Shown here piece after piece: positions 1 to 5,440 of a stretch of 10,881 nucleotides of DNA. Origin of the DNA: an uncultured Bacteroidota bacterium. Its GTDB lineage: Bacteria > Bacteroidota > Bacteroidia > Chitinophagales > Chitinophagaceae. The notes under the pieces were generated by a model. It made no database searches and was not told where the DNA came from. It saw nothing but the letters and a program-made list of their open reading frames with translations. How positions within the stretch are numbered: the stretch's first letter is position 1; the number at the start of each line of letters is the position of its first letter. The translations under genes were made by a program, and so were the position numbers. The DNA lies in contig CAIWHI010000645.1 of NCBI GenBank assembly GCA_903912435.1, forward strand, positions 1 to 10,881, read 5' to 3'.

Positions 1-30
1 GCCTATTTGCCCAATAATCTTGAAGCGGCA

Positions 31-84
31 ATTCCCCCTTGGGGCGTTGGCTCAGAGCATGAGCGAAGGGGGTTAGGGGGATGT
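31..84. repeat. GC-rich palindromic extragenic repeat at the left edge
   Basis: The stretch holds CCCCCTT at 34-40 and its complement AAGGGGG at 66-72. Inside them is a smaller stem, GCTCA at 50-54 with TGAGC at 60-64. After the right arm comes TTAGGGGGATGT, running up to the IS end. C-run/G-run palindromes of this kind occur between genes in Bacteroidota genomes, so I read this as a REP-like extragenic element and not a gene. Both strands happen to be open to the window edge here, but nothing recognisable is encoded. The hairpin at 3670-3699 has a similar make-up (CCCCCT, CTCATGC, TGAG) and may belong to the same class. Confidence 0.45.
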
Positions 85-116
85 TGTCCATGCCTAAATA
101 ACGTTGACCGTTTTTA
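85..116. repeat. IS left terminal inverted repeat
   Basis: It reads TGTCCATGCC, then AAATAA-like sequence, then GTTGACCGTTTT at 103-114. Compared with the complement of 1511-1542, 25 of 32 positions match, including the terminal TGTC, TGCC and the whole GTTGACCGTTTT block. It lies downstream of orfB. Confidence 0.8.
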
Positions 117-162
117 CCCCCAAAGCCTAATAAATATTTGCGGAAATACATCTTGATTCCGA

Positions 163-254
163 GGCCTTGTTTGCTCATTATTTTGGGGGCTCAATGCCCC
201 CAAAATAATGGTAATTTGCGTCCAATGACTCTGTCATCTTCGGCCTTGTTTGCT
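163..254. repeat. 13-bp direct repeat flanking the IS 3' tail hairpin
   Basis: GGCCTTGTTTGCT occurs at 163-175 and again at 242-254, the second copy overlapping the orfB stop codon. The segment between the copies carries the 177-209 hairpin. The arrangement looks like a small duplication or insertion within the IS tail, but no named element is recognised. Confidence 0.6.
177..209 (-). terminator. Perfect 14-bp hairpin downstream of orfB
   Basis: ATTATTTTGGGGGC at 177-190 pairs perfectly with 196-209 around the loop TCAAT. It lies 44 bp beyond the orfB stop. On the minus strand the right arm reads GCCCCCAAAATAAT, so no clear U-run follows the stem. It could end transposase transcription or, being symmetric, shield the element from outside transcription. 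The hairpin itself is certain; the terminator role is inference. Confidence 0.5.
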
Positions 255-1101
255 ACCATAAAGCTAATACATTATTTTCAAAAACAATAGGGGACTTGTA
301 TTTTAGTGCCTTATGTGGCTTTTCGTTATTGTAAAGAGTTACTACCCGGTCAACCGCCTCCCTTAATTCTTCAAATGTATTTATCTTATAGAACCTAAGG
401 TAGTTGTTTTTTATTACCCCATTTATGCGTTCTGCTTTGCCATTTTCATATGCCATTTCGCACATGCTGTTCCTGAACTTATAAGTCTGAGTACATCTAA
501 GGAATTCTTTATCATAATATTGACCTCCTCCGTCGGAATGGAAAACCATATTTTCTGGTACCTGATTGTATCTGGTAGCTAATGCCTGGTGTAATGCCGG
601 CAGTGTAGTTTCTTCTGTAGTTAGCCTTTTTGACACTTTACAACCCAATATTCTCCTTGAATAACAGTCAATAATAAATGTTATGTAATAGAATTTGTCT
701 TTCACTTCATAATACGTAATATCGCTGCTCCATGCCTGGTTTATTGCAGTAAGTTCCAAATTGGCAAGTAGGTTTTCAAACCTGATAACACCTGAACTGT
801 CCGTTGTTCTTCGGGTATTTTTAGGTCTTTCCGAATGATAACCAAGGCATTGGCAAAGTTGCTCAAAAGCGTCTCTGCCCATATTTTCAGGCTGTATTTT
901 ATAATACATAGCACGACAGCTCAACGTTGGGTGGTCCGCTCTTATTTGGGCTATAATGGCAGATAAATAGCCAGTCTGCTCATTATTGGTCATTCTCCGA
1001 TCAAGTAATTGATGAACGGCTTGTTTGCTTATACCCAGGCATTTATACATCGTATTTAGGCTACAGTTTAGCACTTCCCTATGCTCCCAGTACCAAATCA
1101 T
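253..1101 (-). CDS. IS3-family transposase OrfB (DDE integrase catalytic subunit)
   Basis: This 282-residue protein catalyses the strand cleavage and joining that move the element. The rve/integrase core runs from about residue 115 to 275. The catalytic triad is visible as D127 in SSDITY, D190 in HSDGGGQY and E224 in KAERING, with 33 residues between the last two, slightly fewer than the usual 35. The N-terminal 100 residues match the HTH_21-like region of IS3 OrfB (ISKQAVHQLL, DHPTLSCRAMYYKI). The C-terminal YNNEKPHKAL is the typical family ending. The ATG at 1101-1099 overlaps the orfA TGA as ATGA, so OrfB may start by itself through coupling. An OrfAB fusion is also possible by -1 slippage on the A9 run, because the -1 frame is open from that run into orfB. 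The gene is intact, so the element may be mobile. Confidence 0.93.
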   Translation of the reverse strand: MIWYWEHREVLNCSLNTMYKCLGISKQAVHQLLDRRMTNNEQTGYLSAIIAQIRADHPTLSCRAMYYKIQPENMGRDAFEQLCQCLGYHSERPKNTRRTTDSSGVIRFENLLANLELTAINQAWSSDITYYEVKDKFYYITFIIDCYSRRILGCKVSKRLTTEETTLPALHQALATRYNQVPENMVFHSDGGGQYYDKEFLRCTQTYKFRNSMCEMAYENGKAERINGVIKNNYLRFYKINTFEELREAVDRVVTLYNNEKPHKALKYKSPIVFENNVLALW

Positions 1102-1481
1102 GGCTTGAATTCGAATTTTTTTTTGATATCCACGCCATATGTTTCTTCGGCCAGCTCTATTATTTTATCCCGGAATTCAATTTGAACTTGCTTCTGACCT
1201 ATGATGCGTTCAAGCTCTGCTATCTTTGCACGCATTTCTAACAATTTTCTAGTATCACTTTCTGATTCCACTATGGTTCTTAAACCTTTCATTTGATTTG
1301 TACCATATGCTTTAAGCCATTTGGAAACATTGTTTTCCCTGACATCATACTGTCTGCTAACTTCGGCAATTGTTGTGATTTTTCGCTCAATCTCACGGAC
1401 TTTTTTCTGTTTGAATTCTTCGCTAAAAGTGCGCATACGCCTCTCTTCTGTACTCTGTTTGAATGTTTTTCTAGTTGCCAT
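1098..1481 (-). CDS. IS3-family transposase OrfA (HTH DNA-binding subunit)
   Basis: This 127-residue basic protein should bind the IS terminal repeats. The HTH_Tnp_1 domain lies at about residues 15-65 (FSEEFKQKKVREIE, then ITTIAEVSRQYDVRENNVSKW). It is followed by a heptad-like helix (KLLEMRAKIAELERIIGQKQ) that matches the OrfA leucine zipper used for multimerisation. I chose the ATG at 1481 (MATRKTFKQ) over a longer TTG start at 1523, because the longer form would begin inside the right terminal repeat and the ATG is preceded by an A-rich leader. The end overlaps orfB by four bases (ATGA), and a run of nine A lies 15 bases before the stop codon. Nothing in it looks broken. Confidence 0.9.
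   Translation of the reverse strand: MATRKTFKQSTEERRMRTFSEEFKQKKVREIERKITTIAEVSRQYDVRENNVSKWLKAYGTNQMKGLRTIVESESDTRKLLEMRAKIAELERIIGQKQVQIEFRDKIIELAEETYGVDIKKKFEFKP
1116..1124 (-). promoter_or_regulatory. A9 slippery run, candidate -1 frameshift site between orfA and orfB
   Basis: On the coding strand orfA reads ATC AAA AAA AAA TTC here. The orfB frame is -1 relative to orfA and has no stop between this run and the orfB ATG, so a -1 slip would give a continuous OrfAB transposase, as known for the IS3 family. No stimulatory downstream structure was identified by eye. Confidence 0.6.
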
Positions 1482-1510
1482 TTTATTAGTTTTAAGTTGT
1501 TTTTCACCCC

Positions 1511-1542
1511 TTAAAACGGTCAACTTATTTTCGGCACCGACA
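1511..1542. repeat. IS right terminal inverted repeat
   Basis: The complement begins TGTCGGTGCCGAAAATAA and continues GTTGACCGTTTT. It is the partner of 85-116 with 25 of 32 identities. It lies upstream of orfA, so the transposase promoter should be in or just inside it. The orfA start codon follows about 30 bp inward. Confidence 0.8.
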
Positions 1543-1596
1543 AGTGTGAAGCGAGGGTTAGCAGAGTGTAATTTTTAAATAATAATTTAAATTTCT

Positions 1597-1830
1597 ACCC
1601 AACTTATTTACCCATAATTAATGTCTTGATAAGGAGCGGATGATGATATTATCCGCTCCTTTCTTTTTATAAAAAGATAAAACCATGATGAAGAAATTAT
1701 TATTCACCTGTATGCTATTGGTAACAGGATGGAGCTATGGCCAGACCCCAAGCTGGCAATGGGGCAAAAGCGGTGGCAGTGCGAGTAGTGGCAGTGCCGG
1801 CCCAGATGAAACTGTAATAGATATGGCAAC
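1597..1830 (+). repeat. Tandem duplication, copy 1 (leader plus first 49 codons)
   Basis: This segment recurs at 3390-3623 at about 93% identity by eye, with two single-base indels in the leader. It covers the noncoding leader from ACCCAACTT, the leader hairpin, the start codon, the signal peptide and the first part of the mature protein. The direct orientation and 1793-bp spacing show a tandem duplication of a whole gene unit, of which only the 5' end of the second copy remains. Confidence 0.9.
1631..1661 (+). terminator. Leader hairpin with T-rich tail just before a start codon
   Basis: AAGGAGCGGAT at 1631-1641 pairs with ATCCGCTCCTT at 1651-1661. The loop GATGATATT can close further through a G-U pair and two A-T pairs. 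A T-rich tail follows (TTCTTTTT), and the ATG is only 23 bases beyond the stem. The form is that of an intrinsic terminator. It either ends a former upstream gene or acts as an attenuator in the 5' leader of this one. Copy 2 keeps the outer stem (3423-3429 with 3447-3453) but has a weaker inner stem and a broken T-run. Confidence 0.6.
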
Positions 1831-3376
1831 TGATAGCCACGGAAATATATATGTACTAAGTACTGTGATGCAAACAGCTTTAAGGGTAGATGGGCATACA
1901 ATAACCGCATACGGAGCAGAAGATGTATTGATAAGTAGTTTTAAGTGCGATGGTACCTATAGATGGTCAAAAAATATTGGGAGCAATAATCAAGATTTGG
2001 GAAGGGCACTCAAGACTGATACATTAGGTGGGGTTTATGTTTCAGGCTTATTGACTTGCGATTTTATTACTGATCATATTGACGTGGATAGTAGTTGGAG
2101 TGGAAGATCCTATAAGTCAATTTTCTTATTAAAATATGATACCGCAGGTAATTATAAATGGCTAAGAATGCCTGAGCCAGATAGTTTGTCTCTATTTGGA
2201 ACGGGCTCAAATACCTATGATATGGATGTAGATGGTGGTGGTAATTCAGTCTTGTTGTGTAGATTAATGCCTGGGGCATATGCAAATGGGGGATATGTAG
2301 TGCCATCATTTGGACAGTACATCCTGAAATATGATAAGGATGGGAATTTTGTTGGGGGGCATCCCATGCAAATAACTGGGGAAGTAGGTGGATCACTAAA
2401 ATGGGATCATCAAATGGGTAGATATTATATAACTGGGGTATTGAGTGGTCTAGCATATTTCAATACTACGGTTGTAAGTTCATCACAATTTATCGGCTGT
2501 TTCGATAATTTAGGTAATTTAATGTGGGTAAAACAAGGTACGGATCCTGAAGCATACGGTTCCTATTTCGGACGACCTGCTATTGATGCGCATCATAATA
2601 TTTACCTTGGTGGTAAAGCATCAGGAAATGATACTTTTAATACCTATGCTATGATAAATGCAGGAAGTACTGCGGTGCCAGTTGTTTATAAGCTAGATAC
2701 TAACGGGAATAATATATGGGCAAAGAATGCTACAGTGAATGCTACAACATTTTCTTCTGCTATTGCTACAAATGGTAATGTTGTAACCTTGGCGGGTGAA
2801 TATGGAGGTTTATTAAAATGGAGTGGATATCCCGACTCATTAAACTTGCCATTCGGTACACTCTATGCAATATTTGTTACCCAATTTGATGCAAATACTG
2901 GTAATATTCTATATTTAGATAGTCTTATACACGATGCAGGGACAAGTGATTACGCCACTGTAGTTACCAATGATAAGTATGGGAATTTCTATGTAGGTGG
3001 TGATTTTGAAAGTGCCATAACTGTTAATGGTACTGTATTAACTAACATAGGCGGTGGCTCCGATTTTTTTGTTGCAAAATTTGGAAGAACCAATTGTAGC
3101 GTGCCCATAAGTCTGGAGGTAGAGCCTGTGGAGGTAAATACCCTTAATGAAATAAGGGTATTTCCTAACCCCAGTGCCGAGGAGCTAAACATAACCGAGG
3201 TAGGTAAGAATGTAGCCTATGCCCTTTATAATGTAACTGGTAAATGTATGATGCAAGGCCACCTGAATGAGGGCCGCAATACACTTGATATGTTGCACCT
3301 GGTGCCCGGTATTTATATTTTGGAAATGAAAAGTGGAGATGGTGAAAGAAAAGTGGTACGAGTAGCTAAGGACTAA
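1685..3376 (+). CDS. Secreted SBBP-type beta-propeller-like protein with T9SS type A sorting domain
   Basis: The 563-residue precursor has a Sec signal peptide (MMKKLLF, hydrophobic core, cut near YG|Q at residue 19-20). A central region of about 440 residues carries repeated blades of the form D-x-x-G-N-x-Y-V-x-G: DSHGNIYVLS, DTLGGVYVSG, DAHHNIYLGG, DKYGNFYVGG. These resemble SBBP/beta-propeller repeats. The last 75 or so residues form a Por secretion-system C-terminal domain (VFPNPSAEELNI, YNVTGKCM, LVPGIYILEM, ending KVVRVAKD). Such proteins cross the outer membrane through the type IX system and are released or anchored at the surface. No catalytic motif was seen, so an adhesion or binding role is possible but unproven. 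The ATG is one of two adjacent ATG codons after an A-rich leader. A truncated duplicate follows directly downstream. Confidence 0.88.
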   Translation: MMKKLLFTCMLLVTGWSYGQTPSWQWGKSGGSASSGSAGPDETVIDMATDSHGNIYVLSTVMQTALRVDGHTITAYGAEDVLISSFKCDGTYRWSKNIGSNNQDLGRALKTDTLGGVYVSGLLTCDFITDHIDVDSSWSGRSYKSIFLLKYDTAGNYKWLRMPEPDSLSLFGTGSNTYDMDVDGGGNSVLLCRLMPGAYANGGYVVPSFGQYILKYDKDGNFVGGHPMQITGEVGGSLKWDHQMGRYYITGVLSGLAYFNTTVVSSSQFIGCFDNLGNLMWVKQGTDPEAYGSYFGRPAIDAHHNIYLGGKASGNDTFNTYAMINAGSTAVPVVYKLDTNGNNIWAKNATVNATTFSSAIATNGNVVTLAGEYGGLLKWSGYPDSLNLPFGTLYAIFVTQFDANTGNILYLDSLIHDAGTSDYATVVTNDKYGNFYVGGDFESAITVNGTVLTNIGGGSDFFVAKFGRTNCSVPISLEVEPVEVNTLNEIRVFPNPSAEELNITEVGKNVAYALYNVTGKCMMQGHLNEGRNTLDMLHLVPGIYILEMKSGDGERKVVRVAKD

Positions 3377-3389
3377 AAAATAATTTTCC

Positions 3390-3623
3390 ACCCAACTTTT
3401 TACCCATAATTAATGTCTTAATAAGGAGCGGATGATGGTATTGTCAGCTCCTTCCTTATTTATAAAAAGATAAAACCATGATGAAGAAATTATTATTCAC
3501 TTGTATGCTATTGGTAACAGGATGGAGCTATGGCCAGACCCCAAGCTGGCAATGGGGCAAAAGCGGAGGCAGTGCTAGTAGTGGCAGTGGCGGTGCAGAT
3601 GAAACAGTAGTAGATATGGCAAC
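3390..3623 (+). repeat. Tandem duplication, copy 2 (truncated)
   Basis: This copy matches 1597-1830, beginning at ACCCAACTT 13 bp after the stop codon of the intact gene and ending at GATATGGCAAC. After 3623 the sequence is unrelated, which marks a sharp break. Substitutions in the coding part are partly silent, so the copies diverged for a while as genes before, or soon after, the truncation. Confidence 0.9.
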
Positions 3624-3648
3624 ATCATATTTTCATAGGGTGTTTTAG
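3478..3648 (+). pseudogene. Truncated 5' copy of the T9SS beta-propeller-like gene
   Basis: The frame runs 56 codons from the same double-ATG start. The first 49 residues follow the neighbour closely: the same signal peptide and TPSWQWGKSGG start, differing mainly as GGADETVVDMAT against GPDETVIDMAT. It then changes to an unrelated SYFHRVF tail and stops. The whole propeller and the T9SS sorting domain are missing, so any product would be a short secreted peptide of about 36 residues. It is best read as a decayed tandem paralogue. Its promoter and leader region is still present, so it may be transcribed. Confidence 0.85.
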
Positions 3649-3669
3649 TTTTTAATTCCCTTAACTAAA

Positions 3670-3699
3670 TCCCCCTCATGCCTGAGGGCATGAGGGGGA
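3670..3699. terminator. Strong hairpin between convergent transcription units
   Basis: CCCCCTCATGCC at 3671-3682 pairs perfectly with 3687-3698 around the loop TGAG, and T3670-A3699 adds a further pair. It lies between the truncated plus-strand copy and the 3' end of the minus-strand sulfatase gene, where a bidirectional terminator is expected. The flanking T- or A-runs are short. Apart from this hairpin, 3649-3779 shows nothing recognisable. Confidence 0.6.
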
Positions 3700-3779
3700 A
3701 AGGTTTAATTAATGTTACTACCTAAGAGTGTAGCCTAATCCATTAGAATACAATCTTTTAATCAGTATTGTCAGAAAAT

Positions 3780-5333
3780 TTAATCCATATGTACTTTATT
3801 GTCGTGCAATTTTTTAAAGGTTTCTAATGTTAAATGCACCTTCAGTTTTTCTTGCTCTAGTTGGCTTAATTTTTCTGCGAGTTCATTTCTTACATCCTGA
3901 TAAGCCGGGTCGTAAGCCAGGTTAACAATTTCATTTGGGTCATTCACCAGATCATATAACTCATATTGTTTGTCATAAGAACCTAGTGCATCAAAATAAT
4001 AATCATACTTCCATTTTTCTGTCCTGATGCAACGGATACGGTTTGCAGCCAGTACCATTGATGGTTTATCAGGTAATCCAGCCTTTGTATCATCAAAAGT
4101 GAATAATATACTATCCTGTATCGGTGTGCCTGATTCAACAATAGGTAAAAGACTTTTACCACCCAGACCCAACTCTTTTTTCTTATTATCATCTACATTC
4201 ACCAAATCCATTATAGTGGGCATAATGTCAACCAGTGAAGCCAGGGCCATTGAGTTTTTGATAGAATGGTCTGCAAAAAGAACTGGGTTTGACATTACAA
4301 GAGGTAACCTTAATACTTCCTCATAAGTTACAAACATTTTCTGACGCATACCACCATGAGCCATACCCATTTCTCCGTGGTCTGATGTCTGGAAAATAAT
4401 GGTTGAATCGGCAAGACGCTTTCCTTCCGGACCATCATATAACTCCTTAATCACCTTGCTGATTTCATTATCTGCCTTAGTAAGCAGGTATGCATAGAAG
4501 TTGAGGTAGTTCACTTTATCTTCATCATTAGGCAACAGTCCTAATCCTACCGATACTACAGCATTCATTTGGAATTGGGCCGCCGGTTTCTTGTTTACCA
4601 GCAGGTTCTCGTGTACGGTGGCTGGTAGACTTATATTTTGGTTAGCAAATTCAGAAGTGGTATATCCATATTTTAATGCTGATTTAGGATAAGCCAATAC
4701 ATCATGTGGATTAACCAATGATAAAATGAGGCAATATGGTTTGTGGTCGCCACTGGCGCGCCTTGCTTTTACTTCCTGTATGTATTTTATTGATTCGGCT
4801 ATATATTTCGCATCATGGTTGGCCCATCCACCACCGAAGTTAAGTGGGTCTGTATCTTCCCCTGCATCGGGAGCCACCCATCCCATACCGCCATAAAGTG
4901 CAATATCAGCAGATATAAGTGTATTATAGTTTGTATTATCGCTGTTTGGATTTACACCCTTGCTCAGGTGCCATTTGCCCCTGTATTGAACGTCATACCC
5001 TTCGCCCTGCAAAGTGTTCATAATGTTAGGCAGTGAATTATCAAGGGTAGTTTCGGCATGCGAATAGGTGCCACCGGCGGTAAGTGTCTGGGTTACCTGG
5101 TGGTGGGAGGGGTAGGTGCCTGTTAGTAACGTAGCTCTGCTGGGAGAACACATACAGGTATTACAAAAAGCCCTGTCGAAACTAAACCCGTTCTTCTTAA
5201 GAAAAGTAAGGTTTGGAAGGTTCTTTTCTTCCCATCCCGGTGGGAAATGTTGTGTGGCACGTTGCTGGTCGGTAATGATCAGGATAATGTCGGGTTGCTT
5301 CCCGAGTTTTTCGAGTTTTTGTTTGAAATCCAT
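3780..5333 (-). CDS. Sulfatase (formylglycine-dependent, type I), no signal peptide
   Basis: The 517-residue alkaline-phosphatase-superfamily sulfatase should hydrolyse a sulfate ester after C62 is converted to formylglycine. The signature CSPSRATLLTG is complete (C62, P64, R66). Other visible active-site parts are D22-Q23 in IITDQQ, GKWH at 119-122, NPHD at 208-211, SDHGE with D318-H319, and K332 before YEEVLRLPLV. DQ and DH in place of the arylsulfatase DD and DN pairs resemble choline-sulfatase-like and related subgroups, but the substrate cannot be named. The length suits the family. The N-terminus begins MDFKQKLEKLGKQPD and goes straight into the first strand, with no signal peptide and no upstream ATG, so a cytoplasmic location is predicted. 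That is unusual for Bacteroidota sulfatases. It lies 107 bp downstream of the alkylsulfatase gene on the same strand, with a conserved upstream element (5367-5423). Confidence 0.9.
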   Translation of the reverse strand: MDFKQKLEKLGKQPDIILIITDQQRATQHFPPGWEEKNLPNLTFLKKNGFSFDRAFCNTCMCSPSRATLLTGTYPSHHQVTQTLTAGGTYSHAETTLDNSLPNIMNTLQGEGYDVQYRGKWHLSKGVNPNSDNTNYNTLISADIALYGGMGWVAPDAGEDTDPLNFGGGWANHDAKYIAESIKYIQEVKARRASGDHKPYCLILSLVNPHDVLAYPKSALKYGYTTSEFANQNISLPATVHENLLVNKKPAAQFQMNAVVSVGLGLLPNDEDKVNYLNFYAYLLTKADNEISKVIKELYDGPEGKRLADSTIIFQTSDHGEMGMAHGGMRQKMFVTYEEVLRLPLVMSNPVLFADHSIKNSMALASLVDIMPTIMDLVNVDDNKKKELGLGGKSLLPIVESGTPIQDSILFTFDDTKAGLPDKPSMVLAANRIRCIRTEKWKYDYYFDALGSYDKQYELYDLVNDPNEIVNLAYDPAYQDVRNELAEKLSQLEQEKLKVHLTLETFKKLHDNKVHMD

Positions 5334-5366
5334 TGTTTTGGTTTTGAAAATTTGAAAATGGTTGCT

Positions 5367-5423
5367 CCTACTCTATTTTACGGCTTTTCGGAATCCGCCT
5401 CCCGCTTTAGGTACCTGTGTGGG
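5367..5423 (-). promoter_or_regulatory. Shared upstream element, copy at the sulfatase gene
   Basis: Read on the plus strand it starts CCTACTCTATTTTACGGC, continues TTTTCGGAATCCGCC, then GCTTTAGGTACCTG. The transcription-oriented end AGAGTAGG lies 33 nt before the ATG. It aligns with 7506-7563 and 8304-8361, with short gaps. It is either a promoter/operator or a conserved leader. It does not show a clear Bacteroidota TTG / TAnnTTTG promoter pair. Confidence 0.6.
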
Positions 5424-5440
5424 GCAGGGGTAAATTTTTT

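Larger units (their letters stand above)
85..1542 (-). mobile_element. IS3-family (IS150-like) insertion sequence, 1458 bp, complete
   Basis: The element is bounded by imperfect terminal inverted repeats that start TGTC on each side (85-116 and 1511-1542, 25 of 32 positions identical by eye). It contains orfA (HTH plus coiled coil) and orfB (DDE integrase domain) in the usual IS3 order, both on the minus strand. About 1.46 kb is normal for this family, and a TG terminus with a GTTGxxCG block some 18-25 bp inside resembles IS150-group ends. No matching target-site duplication is visible: the five flanking bases are GATGT on the left and AGTGT on the right. The element is therefore either old or has taken part in a rearrangement. 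About 135 bp between orfB and the left repeat hold a strong hairpin and a 13-bp direct repeat, which is longer than usual for the family. Confidence 0.85.

Noticed and set aside
1..178. Minus-strand open frame from ATG at 178 to the left edge (MSKQGLGIKMYF...), and an open plus-strand frame on the same bases
   Set aside because: Both run through the IS terminal repeat and the GC-rich palindrome, the two strands are open by chance, and neither product is recognisable.
1685..1741. Lipoprotein signal for the T9SS protein because of C9 in its signal peptide
   Set aside because: The Cys is preceded by F-T and lies within the hydrophobic core, not in an L-x-G/A-C lipobox. A normal Sec cleavage before Gln fits better.
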